From Geminicoccus sp. (lineage in GTDB: Bacteria; Pseudomonadota; Alphaproteobacteria; UBA7985), in the NCBI GenBank assembly GCA_002708995.1, contig PAPT01000042.1, positions 44,739-108,738 on the forward strand: a DNA stretch of 64,000 nucleotides, read 5' to 3'. The translations under genes and the position numbers were made by a program. Positions 8,218 through 18,159 of the stretch are shown here, piece by piece; the stretch's first letter is position 1, and the number at the start of each line of letters is the position of its first letter. Under the pieces are notes generated by a model that saw only the letters and a program-made list of their open reading frames with translations, did not search any database and was not told the origin of the DNA.

Positions 8218-9375
8218 CTAGTCGTCCGCCTGCCGGACCATGTTGGTCACAAAGAAAATGATGAACACGAGCATGATCAGGAACAGGATCACCGAAATCG
8301 TTGCGCCGTAGCCGTAGTTTCCGCCGTTCTCGCCGAAACCGACCTCGTACATCAGCCGCGCCAGTACCTCGGATTTCTGTCCGCCCACGGTCATGACGTG
8401 CACCAGATCGAAGGATCGTAGCGCGCCGATGGTGGTCACCACCACGCAGATGAAGGTCGCGGGCCACAGCTGGGGCAGCACAATTTTACGGAACAGGGTG
8501 AAGCCCGACGCACCATCGAGTTTTCCCGCCTCGATCAGCTCGGCATTGATCGCCGTCAGGCCGGCCAGATAGATGATCACGCAGTAGGCAATCTGCGGGT
8601 ACCAGGCAGCGACGATAATACCGATGTTGGACCAGCCGTCGGTGCCCAGAATGCCGTCCTTGCCCCAGCCGATCGAATTAAACAGCCACATGAGCGGCGC
8701 CCCGTCGGCGGTGTTGTAGAAGAACTGGAACAGGAAGGCGATTACCGTCGGCGACAGCACGAACGGGAAGAAAAACGTCGGCTTCATCAGCCTTACCACG
8801 AAGTGGTTCTGGTTGAGAAGCACCGCCAGGGCAAGGCCAATGGGGATGGCCACTTGGAACATGATCAGCCAGATCAGGTTGTTGAGCAGTGCCTCTCCGG
8901 CGTCGGTCAGGCGCGGATACCGCCCCTTGGACATGGTCGAGGGATCCCAGCCTACGCCGTCTTCGGTGAATTTCACCGGGTTGAGCTTGGCCAGCTCCTT
9001 GCCCGCACGCTCGATGTTGCGGTCGGTCTTGGCGAAGAAGCGGCGGTAGTTATCGAGGCCGACCCACTCCATCTTCTGCACGCGGCGGCAGTACTCGCCC
9101 TCTTCAAGCTCCTTGATCTCGCGCCCGTCCGCGCAGACCAGACGGTCGGCGCGCACGTCGTGCAGGCTCATCCAGGTCGAGCCGGCGATGGGATACAGCA
9201 CAAATACGGCGAACAGCAGGAAGGCAGGCGCGAGGAACAGGATCCGCGCTGGTCCGTAGCGGAACAGGCGACCCAGCGTCAGCGCACCGATTACGGTGAC
9301 AGCAACGAGCCCAAAAAGCCAGAGCGTTAGGCCTGACGGCGCAATTGATTGCCACGCATCAACAAAAAACGACAT
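8218..9375 (-). CDS. Sugar ABC transporter permease, MalF type
   Basis: 385 residues from the ATG at 9375, which I prefer over an upstream in-frame start at 9462 because GGGAGG lies about 12 bases before it. The protein has two N-terminal helices, a periplasmic insert of about 100 residues with two cysteines (LVCADGREIKELEEGEYC), then the permease core with the EAA loop EAGKLDGASGFTLFRKIVLP. This long insert is usual in the AglF/MalF branch of the CUT1 family, which moves oligosaccharides or alpha-glucosides. First gene of the permease operon. The binding protein is encoded on the other strand at 4949. Confidence 0.9.
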   Translation of the reverse strand: MSFFVDAWQSIAPSGLTLWLFGLVAVTVIGALTLGRLFRYGPARILFLAPAFLLFAVFVLYPIAGSTWMSLHDVRADRLVCADGREIKELEEGEYCRRVQKMEWVGLDNYRRFFAKTDRNIERAGKELAKLNPVKFTEDGVGWDPSTMSKGRYPRLTDAGEALLNNLIWLIMFQVAIPIGLALAVLLNQNHFVVRLMKPTFFFPFVLSPTVIAFLFQFFYNTADGAPLMWLFNSIGWGKDGILGTDGWSNIGIIVAAWYPQIAYCVIIYLAGLTAINAELIEAGKLDGASGFTLFRKIVLPQLWPATFICVVVTTIGALRSFDLVHVMTVGGQKSEVLARLMYEVGFGENGGNYGYGATISVILFLIMLVFIIFFVTNMVRQADD

Positions 9376-9568
9376 GGATCGCGAGAGCCTCCCTATCTCC
9401 GGCAGCAGCACGGTGCAGCAGGCACGCGTCGCTTCAAGCTGTCTAGGGGGCAGGGCGGGCATTCTTCCGGTATCCTTCGGTGAAGGCTGCGGAATCGTTC
9501 TATCGGGATGGGGAAGGCTGTCGGCGGACCGGGTGTGATGGGGTCGGCTCAGGCTTGAGCAGGCAGGC

Positions 9569-10390
9569 TCAGGTGCGCTGTTGCCGGTCGAGATGGGCGA
9601 GCAATCCGCCGATGCCTGCGAGGTGCAGGACCAGCGCTGACAGCGCGCTCAGCCAGACCGACAGGTCCAGCCCACCGGCGTCCCCGCCGCCGCCCATCGC
9701 TCCGCTCAGCGACAGCCAGTAGGCCTTGGCCACCAGATAGGGGGGGAACAGGCCGGGCAGCCAGTCCAGCGGCGATGGCAGGAACCAGCTTACGAGGATC
9801 AGCAGACCGCCAAGGCCGATGAACTTGGCCATGGCAAAGCCCTGCACCTTGTCGCTGGCCGTGGCGGCGAGGAACAGCATGAACAGCGGCGCCCCCAGAC
9901 CCGCCAGTGCGCACAGGCTGATCAGTGGCAGCACGCCCGGAAGGGCGGCAGCGTCGGTGCCCGTTTGCTCCAGCGCCGGTCCGACGAACAGCATCTGGGC
10001 CAGCGTCACGCCGAAGCCCAGCGCCCAGCTCAGCAGCGACCGCCACAGCATATAGTCGACCAGCGCCACAGGGGTCACGGCCATGGCGTCCAGCGTGCGG
10101 TCCTCTTTCTCATCCAGCACCACGAAACCGAAGATGAACCCGACCAGCAGCGGACCATCGAACAGGCTGAAATAGGCCAGCGCCAGCGGGAAATAGTGGC
10201 GTGCGGGCTCGGTCCCCAGCGCGCCGGGCAGCAGGCCCAGTCCTTCAAGGTAACCGGTCAGTGGCGGCAGGCCGAAGCGCAGCCCGAGCGCAATCAGCAC
10301 GATCATGGCCGCCATCATGCGCAGGAAGCTGTCGCGCAGGATCAGCCGGCTGTCGTTGAGGCCGAAGGCGAGGATGCTGCGCGCCGTCAT
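9569..10390 (-). CDS. ABC-2 type transporter permease (second membrane subunit)
   Basis: 273 residues with about six hydrophobic segments. FGFVVLDEKEDRTLDAMAVTPV is the typical ABC-2 loop (ExxxGTLE-like, here EDRTLDA) before a helix. The start overlaps the end of the preceding permease by four bases, and the ATPase comes first in the operon (order ATPase, permease, permease). It probably forms the membrane channel with its partner and exports a drug, lipid or other small molecule. Membrane topology is judged by eye. Confidence 0.8.
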   Translation of the reverse strand: MTARSILAFGLNDSRLILRDSFLRMMAAMIVLIALGLRFGLPPLTGYLEGLGLLPGALGTEPARHYFPLALAYFSLFDGPLLVGFIFGFVVLDEKEDRTLDAMAVTPVALVDYMLWRSLLSWALGFGVTLAQMLFVGPALEQTGTDAAALPGVLPLISLCALAGLGAPLFMLFLAATASDKVQGFAMAKFIGLGGLLILVSWFLPSPLDWLPGLFPPYLVAKAYWLSLSGAMGGGGDAGGLDLSVWLSALSALVLHLAGIGGLLAHLDRQQRT

Positions 10391-11154
10391 CCGGCCTTGT
10401 CCACCACGTGGCGCTCGAAGGCGCGGCGGGACCAGACGAACAGCACCACCAGCCAGAACGCGGTGCCCAGATAGCCCAGCGCGGCGAGCAGGGGGTCAAT
10501 GGCGCCGAAGGCCCCCATCATGATCAACGTTGGCGCGGCGCTGGGGATGAGCAGCAGGCCCCAGTGCTCGAACAGGCCCAGGAAATGCAGCGCCGGCGCC
10601 TGGATCACGGCGGAGATCAGCAACACCGGCACCAGAAAGTCCGTCAGGCTGCGGAATCGGACCACCAGACCCAGCCCGAGCAGCAGGTACAGCGTCGCCA
10701 GCCCGATCAGCCCGAAGCCAAGGTCGAACAGGCTGATCGGTGGCCCCGTCTGGCTTTGCAGGGCGATCCACGCCTGCAGCAGCGACAGGGTGATGACGGT
10801 CTCGAACAGGACCAGCAGGTTGAGGCTGATCAGCTTGGCGGCGATGAAGTTGCTGATCGACAGCGGGCTGACCAGTGCGGCGTCGAGGGTGCCGTCGGCG
10901 CGCTCGCTCAGGATCAGTGCGGCCATGTAAAGCATGGTGGTCGAGCCGATCCCGAGCAGGATGAAGACCGGGATCGCGCGATCGAGGAAAGAGACCGGCA
11001 TCAGCAGCGCCAGCGGCAGCGCCAGCAGCACTGAAACCACCAGCCCGATCACGTACAGCCTCCCGCGCAAGTGCAGGGTGACGTCGGTTCTGATGGCTTG
11101 GAACAGGCCTGACCGGCCGCCAGGGTCGTTGCCGGGAAATCCGCAGTTGGTCAT
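10387..11154 (-). CDS. ABC-2 type transporter permease (first membrane subunit)
   Basis: 255 residues from the ATG at 11154, which lies five bases after the ATPase stop; an upstream start at 11193 would overlap the ATPase. It has six hydrophobic segments and the ABC-2 feature LILSERADGTLDAALVSPL between helices 2 and 3. It is paired with a similar permease that overlaps its 3' end. Two different ABC-2 permeases with one ATPase suggest a heterodimeric exporter. The substrate cannot be told from sequence. Confidence 0.82.
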   Translation of the reverse strand: MTNCGFPGNDPGGRSGLFQAIRTDVTLHLRGRLYVIGLVVSVLLALPLALLMPVSFLDRAIPVFILLGIGSTTMLYMAALILSERADGTLDAALVSPLSISNFIAAKLISLNLLVLFETVITLSLLQAWIALQSQTGPPISLFDLGFGLIGLATLYLLLGLGLVVRFRSLTDFLVPVLLISAVIQAPALHFLGLFEHWGLLLIPSAAPTLIMMGAFGAIDPLLAALGYLGTAFWLVVLFVWSRRAFERHVVDKAG

Positions 11155-11158
11155 GGGA

Positions 11159-12073
11159 TTACCTGTCCTCGCTTTGGGTGCTGCTGCCCGCACGGCTGGC
11201 CGCCGATTGCAGGGGGTCGTCCCCCGCGTGCAGGGTCTTTCCGGTGAACTCGATGAAGATATCGTCGAGCGTGGTTTGTTCGGACTGCAGGCTCTCTATA
11301 GTGCTGCCGGTGCGCAGGGTATCGAGGAAGGCCTGATTCTCGCCAAGGCCATCGAGGGGGAACTGCCGGGCGGGGCTGCCCGCCTGCTTCAGGCGCACTT
11401 GACCTGCGCCGTGCCGACGCTTGAGGCTTTCGGGGGCATCGATCAGCGCGATCCGTCCGTCGACAATGAAGGCGACCCGGTCGCACAGCTGGTCGGCGAG
11501 GCTCATGTTGTGGGTGGTGACAAGGACGGTGGTGCCGTCCTCGCGCAGCCGCCGGACCAGCGCCATCACCAGCCGGGTGTTCACGGGGTCGAGCCCGCTG
11601 GTGGGCTCGTCGAGAAACAGCAGGCGCGGGCGGTGCATGCAGGCGCGGGCAAGGTTGAGCCGGACCTTCATCCCTTTGGACAGGGCGCCTGCGCGCTCGT
11701 TGGCAGCATCGCTCAGACCGACCCAGTCGAGGACCCGGTGGGGATCGACGGTCGGCCCTCGGTAAAAGGCTGCAAAGTGGCGCAGGTTTTCCAGCGCGGT
11801 CAGTCGCGCATAGTGATTCGGCAGTTCGAAGGAGACGCCGACCTGCTCATAGAGGCTCTTGTCCCAGTGCCGGACTTCGCGCCCCAGCACCTCGGCCCGG
11901 CCCTCGTAGCCCTGCAGCAGGCGGATCAGGATCTTCTGCGTGGTCGACTTGCCCGCGCCGGAGGGACCGAGAAAGCCGAGGATTTCGCCGTCTTCGAGGT
12001 TGAAGTTCAGGCCCCGCAGTGCCGGGCTTGGGGCGCTGGGATAGGTGAAGCTGAGGTTTTCGACGGTGATCAT
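11159..12073 (-). CDS. ABC-2 type transporter ATPase
   Basis: 304 residues: Walker A GPSGAGKST (36-44), signature LSKGMKVRLNLARA, Walker B LLFLDEPTSGLDP and H-loop VTTHNM. The signature reads LSKGM rather than LSGGQ, as in many drug/antibiotic-export ATPases (DrrA/CcmA-like group). A C-terminal extension of about 80 residues ends IFIEFTGKTLHAGDDP. It is the first gene of a three-gene exporter operon. The 127 bases to the divergent GMC oxidoreductase should hold promoters for both. Confidence 0.88.
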   Translation of the reverse strand: MITVENLSFTYPSAPSPALRGLNFNLEDGEILGFLGPSGAGKSTTQKILIRLLQGYEGRAEVLGREVRHWDKSLYEQVGVSFELPNHYARLTALENLRHFAAFYRGPTVDPHRVLDWVGLSDAANERAGALSKGMKVRLNLARACMHRPRLLFLDEPTSGLDPVNTRLVMALVRRLREDGTTVLVTTHNMSLADQLCDRVAFIVDGRIALIDAPESLKRRHGAGQVRLKQAGSPARQFPLDGLGENQAFLDTLRTGSTIESLQSEQTTLDDIFIEFTGKTLHAGDDPLQSAASRAGSSTQSEDR

Positions 12074-12200
12074 GGCGCTGAACTTACGCGCTGGAAGACG
12101 TTTTCGCCAAGAGGAAGGACGCAGGCGGGGGGACAGGGCGGCAAGCCTGTTCTAGACTGCGCCACGAATCAGCAGACCAGACCAGATTGACGAGGCCGTT

Positions 12201-13919
12201 TTGACCACCCCGAGCACCGCTCCAGCAGCGACATCTTCCGAATTTGACTATGTAATCGTGGGCAGCGGTTCCGCCGGCGCCATCATGGCAGCCCGGCTGA
12301 CCGAAGACCCGGATATCCGGGTCGCCGTGCTGGAGTTCGGGGGCAGCGACCGGTCGATTTTCGTGCAGATGCCGACGGCGCTGTCCATCCCCATGACCCG
12401 GGACAAGTTCAACTGGGGCTACTGGTCCGACCCCGAGCCGGGGCTGGACGGCCGGGTCATGGACTGCCCGCGCGGCAAGGTGCTCGGCGGTTCGTCGAGC
12501 ATCAACGGCATGGCCTTCGTTCGTGGCTGTGCGGGCGATCTGGACCAGTGGGAAGAGGCCGGCGCAGAGGGCTGGAACTACGCCAGCCTGCTGCCCTACT
12601 ACCAGCGCCTCGAGCGCACGGGTTTTGGGGATGACAGCTACCGCGGCCGCGGTGGCGAAGTCGGCGTTGGCAATGGCAACGACCGGCTACTGAACCCGCT
12701 CTACGATGCCTTTATCGCCGCCGGTGAGCAGGCCGGCTACCCGGTGACCAAGGACTATAATGGCTACCAGCAGGAGGGCTTCGGTCCGATGCAGATGAAC
12801 GTCGCCAGCGGGCGACGGCAGTCGACGGCCAATGCCTTCCTTGCACCGGCGCGTAAGCGCCCGAACCTGCAGATCATTACCGGGGTGCTGGCGCAGCGTG
12901 TCCTGCTTGATGGCAACCGTGCGGTCGGGGTCGAGGTCACCCGCGGGGGCAAGACCGCGCAGGTCATGGCCCGGCGGGAAGTCATCCTTGCTGCCGGCTC
13001 GATCGGCTCGCCGACGCTGCTGCAGCGCTCGGGCATCGGCCCGGCGGCTGTGCTCAAGGAGGCCGGTGTGATGCCGGTGGTGGACCTGCCCGGGGTTGGT
13101 GCCAATCTGCAGGATCATCTGGAGGTTTACTTCCAGTACCGCTGCACCCAGTCGATTACGCTGAACGGGCGGCTAAACCCGCTCAGCAAGGCGTGGATCG
13201 GGGCGCGGTGGATGCTGACCAAGACCGGGCTCGGCGCGACCAACCACTTCGAGGCCTGCGCCTTTATCCGCTCGGACAAGGGCGTGCAGTGGCCGGACAT
13301 CCAGTACCACTTTCTACCCGCGGCTATGCGCTATGACGGGCGCGCGGCCTTCGACGGGCACGGCTTTCAGGTCCACGTCGGCCCGAACAAGCCGCGCAGC
13401 CGGGGGCGGGTCGCGATCCGCACGCCGATGGCTGAGGACGCGCCGTCGATCCTGTTCAACTACCTCACCGATCCGCGCGATATCAGCGACTGGCGCAAGG
13501 CGATCCGCCTGACCCGCGAAATCCTGCAGCAGGACGCGCTGGCCCCGTTCCGGGGCAACGAAATCCAGCCTGGGTTCGGGGTGCAGAGCGACGACGAGAT
13601 CGACGCCTGGGTGCGCGAGAACGTCGAGAGCGCCTACCATCCGTCCTGCACCTGTAAAATCGGTCGTGACAATGATCCCATGGCGGTGCTCGACCGCGAC
13701 TGTCGCGTGCGCGGGGTCGCAAACCTGCGGGTCGCCGACAGCTCGATTTTCCCGGTGATCACCAATGGCAACCTGAATGCGCCGTCGATGATGGTGGGTG
13801 AGCGGGCGTCCGACCTGATCCTCGAGCGCGATCCACTGCCGCCGAGCAATGCCCCGGCGTGGTTCGATCCGGCGTGGGAAACCCGCCAGCGGGCGGGCGA
13901 GCCGCAGCGGGCCGTCTAG
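12201..13919 (+). CDS. GMC-family FAD oxidoreductase (choline dehydrogenase-like)
   Basis: 572 residues. The N-terminal FAD motif GSGSAG is at 21-26, followed by the GMC signature [18 protein letters not shown] and the second signature [16 protein letters not shown]. The C-terminal catalytic part has [12 protein letters not shown] (active His) and [10 protein letters not shown] (Asn). It oxidises an alcohol with FAD, passing electrons to the respiratory chain; choline is the best-known substrate (BetA), but many paralogues act on other alcohols. The start is TTG after a GAGG; the next ATG would cut off the FAD loop. No betB or betI adjoins, so the choline role is uncertain. Confidence 0.85.
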   Translation: MTTPSTAPAATSSEFDYVIVGSGSAGAIMAARLTEDPDIRVAVLEFGGSDRSIFVQMPTALSIPMTRDKFNWGYWSDPEPGLDGRVMDCPRGKVLGGSSSINGMAFVRGCAGDLDQWEEAGAEGWNYASLLPYYQRLERTGFGDDSYRGRGGEVGVGNGNDRLLNPLYDAFIAAGEQAGYPVTKDYNGYQQEGFGPMQMNVASGRRQSTANAFLAPARKRPNLQIITGVLAQRVLLDGNRAVGVEVTRGGKTAQVMARREVILAAGSIGSPTLLQRSGIGPAAVLKEAGVMPVVDLPGVGANLQDHLEVYFQYRCTQSITLNGRLNPLSKAWIGARWMLTKTGLGATNHFEACAFIRSDKGVQWPDIQYHFLPAAMRYDGRAAFDGHGFQVHVGPNKPRSRGRVAIRTPMAEDAPSILFNYLTDPRDISDWRKAIRLTREILQQDALAPFRGNEIQPGFGVQSDDEIDAWVRENVESAYHPSCTCKIGRDNDPMAVLDRDCRVRGVANLRVADSSIFPVITNGNLNAPSMMVGERASDLILERDPLPPSNAPAWFDPAWETRQRAGEPQRAV

Positions 13920-14053
13920 AGCCAGAGCACTGGTGGGTCAAAATACCGAGGCCCTGCACCGGCGACGGCGCAGCCTGATACCCCGCCTGACGAGAACGTT
14001 CGCGGCCGCGCCCAGCGTTCCGACCGGTGCGTCTGTGGCTGAGGCTCGGCGAT

Positions 14054-15298
14054 TCAACCACCCTCCGCGAGGCTGCGGTGGGCCGCGGCAACCCCCGCGC
14101 CGAGCTCATCCAGCAGCAGGGCCGGGTCTTCGATCCCCACGGACAGCCTGAAGAAGGCCTCGGTAATGCCCAGCGCCTCACGCTGTGCCTCGGTTAGCCC
14201 CCGGTGGGAGCTCGAGGCCGGGTGCGAGATCGTGGTGCTGACATCGCCTAGCGTCGGGGCAAAGGCGATCCCGCCGAGCGCCCGCATCAGGGCGTTGGCC
14301 TGCGCCCGCCCGCCAGGGAGGGTGAAGCTGACCATGTTGCCTGGATTTTTGCCCAGCAGCGCCCGGGCCAATGCTCGGTCCGGGTGATCGTCGCGGCCGG
14401 GGTAAAAGACCTCGTCAACGCCGACGAGGCCAGCGAGGTGGTCGGCTATCCGCTGGGCGTTGTCCTGCGCGCGTTCAAACCGCAGCTCGAAGGTATGGAG
14501 CCCGCGCTCGGCCATCCAGCAATCCCACGGTGAGGGTGTCAGCCCCCAGGTGGCAACGGCGTCCTCCAGTGGCTCGCGCAGCGCCGGGTCCCGGGCTGCA
14601 ACATAGCCCAGCGTCACGTCAGAGTGCCCGGCCAGCAGCTTGGTCACCGAATTGACCACCAGATCGGCGCCGAGTTCGAAGCCCGAGACCACCGCCGGGG
14701 TGGTGAATGTGTTGTCGATCAGCAGCAGCACCCCGTGTTCCCGGCACACCGCCGCGATGCCATCAATATCGGCGATCCGCAGGGTGGGGTTTGAGACCAC
14801 TTCGACCAGGACCATCCGCGTTTCTGGGCGCAGCGCCTCAGCGACATTGGCCGCGTCGGCCACGCCCACCAGCGTGGTCGACAGCCCCAGACGGGGCAGA
14901 TCCTGATTGAGCAGCCGCAGGCTCTTGCCGTAGAGCTGGTCGCCGGCGATGACATGGTCGCCGGCCTTGAGCACGCCGAGCACAGCCGCGGTGATCGCTG
15001 ACATGCCTGAACTGGTGATCAGTCCGGGCGCAGGCGCGGCTTCAAGCGCGTCGATCTTGGCTGCCAGCAGGTCTGCGTTGGGGTGGCCTTCGCGGGCGTA
15101 GGTGTAGCCTACCGCACGGCCCTCGTACTGGTCTTCGAGCGCATCGACGTCGGGGGTGGCGTAGACCACGGCGGGCTGCAAGGGCGAGCCCAGCGCGCGG
15201 GACTCAGAGGGCGGAAAGGGGCTGCGTCGGACAACGTTGGGCAAGCGGCGATTGCCCCTGTCTCCCGGAGCTTTCCAGCGATCTTCAGACTTTGTCAC
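14054..15298 (-). CDS. Cys/Met metabolism PLP-dependent enzyme
   Basis: 414 residues of the cystathionine gamma-synthase/lyase family. The PLP lysine is Lys220 in NSVTKLLAGHSD. Other marks are YTYAREGHPNADLLAAKIDALE, SSGMSAITAAVLG, LVEVVSNPTLRIADI and the substrate-carboxylate region LRLSVGIEDPALLLDEL (here FRLSVGIEDP). Members include cystathionine gamma-synthase, gamma-lyase, methionine gamma-lyase and O-acetylhomoserine sulfhydrylase; I cannot pick one. GTG start at 15298 after AAAGGAC. It stands alone between two oppositely oriented genes. A frame just upstream on the same strand is discussed in the next gap. Confidence 0.85.
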   Translation of the reverse strand: MTKSEDRWKAPGDRGNRRLPNVVRRSPFPPSESRALGSPLQPAVVYATPDVDALEDQYEGRAVGYTYAREGHPNADLLAAKIDALEAAPAPGLITSSGMSAITAAVLGVLKAGDHVIAGDQLYGKSLRLLNQDLPRLGLSTTLVGVADAANVAEALRPETRMVLVEVVSNPTLRIADIDGIAAVCREHGVLLLIDNTFTTPAVVSGFELGADLVVNSVTKLLAGHSDVTLGYVAARDPALREPLEDAVATWGLTPSPWDCWMAERGLHTFELRFERAQDNAQRIADHLAGLVGVDEVFYPGRDDHPDRALARALLGKNPGNMVSFTLPGGRAQANALMRALGGIAFAPTLGDVSTTISHPASSSHRGLTEAQREALGITEAFFRLSVGIEDPALLLDELGAGVAAAHRSLAEGG

Positions 15299-15663
15299 CC
15301 GGCTGTCCTTTCAGTGCTCAGTCATTGCTCAGGTCGGTGCAGAACCAGCGATCAGCAGCGAGCGGGTGTCGCCGGGGTTCAGGCTTGGCGCGCAGCAGAG
15401 CACTTCGGCGCCGGGGTGGCAATACGGCCTAGCGACGGCAGTGCGCGGCTGGGCGGTGGGCTGGGATCTGCCGGGTTTCTGGTCATCTGTGACGGTCTGC
15501 GACGGTCTGCGACCTAAATCGGCGCAGGTGCCGCGAAATCACAAGACGCGGCTGGGTCCGGGGTTCAAGCACCATGCATGACCTGCGCAGATTTGCGATC
15601 CTGCGCGGCCTCTGACACCGGGTCCTCAATCCCCGGCGTGTGTCTGTTGAGATTGGAGCCTTG
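15299..15663. other. Intergenic region between divergent genes
   Basis: 365 bases between the PLP enzyme (minus) and the MFS transporter (plus), so it should carry both promoters. It contains a direct repeat GGTCTGCGAC twice in tandem (about 15492-15511). On the minus strand a frame ending just before the PLP gene reads HPGAEVLCCAPSLNPGDTRS, protein-like in composition, but I see no start codon with a ribosome site and no family, so I do not call a gene. No RNA gene recognised. Confidence 0.4.
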
Positions 15664-16911
15664 ATGACTAACCCGGTGTTTTCAGCCCTGGACCTGAGCC
15701 TGCTGATCCGTGTCCGGGTCGTGGTCAGCGCGGTGCTGTCCATGGTCTTCGCCGGGTTCGCGAGCGGGCTGATCTATGCATGGGTCCCGATCCGGCTTTC
15801 GGCGCTTGGCTATGATCCTTCGGTCGCGGGCATGCTGATTTCGGTGTTTGCCGTAGGCGCGGTGCTGGGCTGCTTCATCACCGGTGCACTGGTGCGCCGG
15901 CTGGGGCAGGCGCGGACGTGGCTGTTGGCCCTCGGGATGCTGCTGATTTCTTACGCCACGCTGGCCTTTACCGAGCAGCCGCTGTTCTGGGGGCTTGGAC
16001 GGCTGGCCTATGGTGTTGCCATGACCCAGCTGTTCGTGGTCGGGCAGAGCTGGTTCAACGCACTGGTGACCAACCGCTTCCGTGGCCGGGTGCAGGCGAG
16101 CCTCAACACCCTGTTCGTCGTTGGGATCGGGGTTGGGGGCTTTGGTATTGGCTTCATCAGCGTCGATGGCAGCATGGCGCCGCTGGTGGCGCTGGGGCTG
16201 ACCGTTGCGGCACTGATACCCATGCTGCTGCCTGGCCTGCCGCGGGTACCGACGCCCCGGGCCGCTCAAGTGCGGGTGCTGCGCGCCTGGCGGATTTCAC
16301 CGCTGGCGGTTTCCGGGATGCTGTTCGCGGGCGGGGTGACCATGCTGGTGCAGGGGTACGCGCCTATTTTCGTACAGGCCAAGGGCTTCGAGCCTGCGCA
16401 GATCGGGCTGATGCTGTTGCTGATGCAACTGGGGATCTTTGCGGTGCCGCTGTCGGCGGGGTTTGTCTCTGACCGGGTCGACCGGCGCTGGGTGATTGTC
16501 GCCTGCACGGTGCTGATCGTCGGCTGTGCTGCCTTTGCCAGCGAGGTGGCGGGGCTGAATTTCTTCTTCCTAGTGGCGGCTTTTGGCCTGTGGGCGGGTT
16601 CGACGGAGGCGATTTTCTCAGTCACATCGGCGCAGGCGAGCGACCACGCTCAGCCTGAGGAGTACCTCAGCCTGTCTTCGACACTGATCCTAGTCTGGTC
16701 GAGCGGTGCGGTGCTGGTGCCCGGCGTGACCAGCGTGCTCACCCGTCTGTTCGGGGTCTCGGCCTTTATGATCGTGGCCGGGGTGCTGGCGTTGGTGTTT
16801 TTGGTTTTCACGCTGGTGCGCTTGCGGCTACGGGAGCAGCCGGAGCCGGATCCGGCGGCCGATGCCGCGGTTGATCCGGGGCTTGACCTTAGCGATCCGC
16901 CGCTGCGTTAG
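15664..16911 (+). CDS. MFS transporter (YcaD-like)
   Basis: 415 residues, about twelve hydrophobic helices. The layout resembles the YcaD/UMF-type major facilitator group: SGLIYAWVPIRLSALGYDPSVAG, ITGALVRRLG, GRLAYGVAMTQLFVVGQSWFNA and NRFRGRVQA. I chose ATG 15664 with GGAG eight bases upstream; an in-frame GTG at 15640 has no such site. The C-terminal tail is acidic. The substrate is unknown. A long hairpin (16937-16966) follows the gene. Confidence 0.82.
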   Translation: MTNPVFSALDLSLLIRVRVVVSAVLSMVFAGFASGLIYAWVPIRLSALGYDPSVAGMLISVFAVGAVLGCFITGALVRRLGQARTWLLALGMLLISYATLAFTEQPLFWGLGRLAYGVAMTQLFVVGQSWFNALVTNRFRGRVQASLNTLFVVGIGVGGFGIGFISVDGSMAPLVALGLTVAALIPMLLPGLPRVPTPRAAQVRVLRAWRISPLAVSGMLFAGGVTMLVQGYAPIFVQAKGFEPAQIGLMLLLMQLGIFAVPLSAGFVSDRVDRRWVIVACTVLIVGCAAFASEVAGLNFFFLVAAFGLWAGSTEAIFSVTSAQASDHAQPEEYLSLSSTLILVWSSGAVLVPGVTSVLTRLFGVSAFMIVAGVLALVFLVFTLVRLRLREQPEPDPAADAAVDPGLDLSDPPLR

Positions 16912-16936
16912 GGCGACAGGACGGTCGCGCGTGGGA

Positions 16937-16966
16937 GATTTGTAAGCCGCGAAGCGGCGTCAAATC
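16937..16966 (+). repeat. Inverted repeat (hairpin) after the MFS gene
   Basis: GATTTGTAAGCCGC pairs with GCGGCGTCAAATC around a GAA loop; outer GCGCG/CGCGC bases (16926-16972) could extend the stem. There is no T-run, so it is not a standard intrinsic terminator, but it lies 25 bases after a stop codon and may stop or protect the transcript. Confidence 0.5.
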
Positions 16967-17083
16967 GAGCGCGCCACCCCTGTCAGGGGCAAGGAGCTCA
17001 TGATCCCGAAGCCATGACAAGGGCAATACTGCGCCAACCTGAACGATTGCAGCCCCAGTCCGGCTTGCGCTAGCTTGCTCACC

Positions 17084-18037
17084 ATGACGATTCCTAAACA
17101 TCCCCAGCAGTCCAACACGGATGAGCCCCTCGATCACCGCCGGTTTGTTGCCGCCCTCAGCCCGGAGCAGCGCCGCGCACTGACCGCAAAGTCCGACCGT
17201 GCCGGGCTGTTCCACCTCGCCGGTCACCTCGCGCTGATCGCCGTCCTTGCGACGGCCGTAATCGCTCAAGTACCGCTCTGGTGGGCGCTGATGGTGCCGC
17301 TTGGGGTCGTGCTGATCTTCCTCTTCACCCTCAACCATGAAGCCATCCACCGCACCGCCTTCGCCGCCGGCTGGCTCAACGAAGTCGTCACGCGGGTCTG
17401 CGGGCTGGTGCTGATGCTGCCGGCAACATGGTTCCGCTTCTTCCACTTCGAGCACCACCGCCACACCCAGGACCCCGAGCGCGACCCTGAGCTCGCCGGC
17501 ACAGCACCCGCCACCCGCGCGGCCTGGCTGTGGCACGTCAGCGGCATCCCGCTGTGGATCAGCGCCATCAAGGGCCTGCTCACCAATGCCGCCGGGTTGA
17601 ACCGCGACCCCTTCGTTCCGACCTCAGCGCGTGCGCGGGTGCAGCGCGAAGCACTGGCCATGATCGCGGTCTATCTGGGGCTGCTGGCCACTTCGCTGTG
17701 GCTGCAGACGGCGGTGCTGCTGTGGGTCTGGGTCATCCCGGCGCTGCTGGGACAGCCCTTCCTGCGGCTCTATCTGCTTGCTGAGCACGGCCGCTGCGCC
17801 TTCGTCGCCAATATGTTCGAGAATAGCCGCACGACCTTCACCGGGCCACTGGTGCGCTTTTTAGCCTGGAACATGCCATACCATGCCGAGCACCACGCCT
17901 TCCCGACGGTACCCTTCTACCGACTGCCGCAGCTGCACCGGCTGACCGCCCCGCACCTGCGCGCGACCAGCCCGGGCTATCGCGATTTCACGGCGCGAAG
18001 CCTTGCAGCCCTTGGCAACGACAGTTCCGGGGGCTGA
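17084..18037 (+). CDS. Membrane fatty acid desaturase family protein
   Basis: 317 residues from ATG 17084 (a TTG at 17075 is the alternative). It has the three histidine boxes of the membrane di-iron desaturase/hydroxylase superfamily: HEAIH, HFEHHRH and HAEHH, with four hydrophobic segments around them. It would place a double bond or hydroxyl on an acyl chain or similar lipid, with O2 and electrons from a ferredoxin or cytochrome. Some carotenoid ketolases and alkane hydroxylases share these boxes, but the spacing fits a desaturase. It stands alone between the MFS gene and gabD. Confidence 0.85.
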   Translation: MTIPKHPQQSNTDEPLDHRRFVAALSPEQRRALTAKSDRAGLFHLAGHLALIAVLATAVIAQVPLWWALMVPLGVVLIFLFTLNHEAIHRTAFAAGWLNEVVTRVCGLVLMLPATWFRFFHFEHHRHTQDPERDPELAGTAPATRAAWLWHVSGIPLWISAIKGLLTNAAGLNRDPFVPTSARARVQREALAMIAVYLGLLATSLWLQTAVLLWVWVIPALLGQPFLRLYLLAEHGRCAFVANMFENSRTTFTGPLVRFLAWNMPYHAEHHAFPTVPFYRLPQLHRLTAPHLRATSPGYRDFTARSLAALGNDSSGG

Positions 18038-18040
18038 CGT

Positions 18041-18095
18041 CGGGCAGGTAGGCAAACGGGCAACCCGGCAGGCAGGGAACCGGGCAGGCGGGCAC
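18041..18095 (+). repeat. Imperfect GGCAGG-rich direct repeats
   Basis: Three copies of about 16 bases (CGGGCAGGTAGGCAAA, CCCGGCAGGCAGGGAA, CCGGGCAGGCGGGCAC) directly after the desaturase stop. The copies differ at several positions and there are no uniform spacers. It looks like a small slippage-made repeat in the space between convergent genes. Confidence 0.5.
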
Positions 18096-18159
18096 ACGCG
18101 CAGCCGATCAGAATGCCGTGCTTACGGGTTCAGGTCTCATGCGGCGCAAAAGGCCCCAG

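Noticed and set aside
18041..18095. GGCAGG repeats as a possible CRISPR array
   Set aside because: Units are short and imperfect, no regular spacers, no cas genes.
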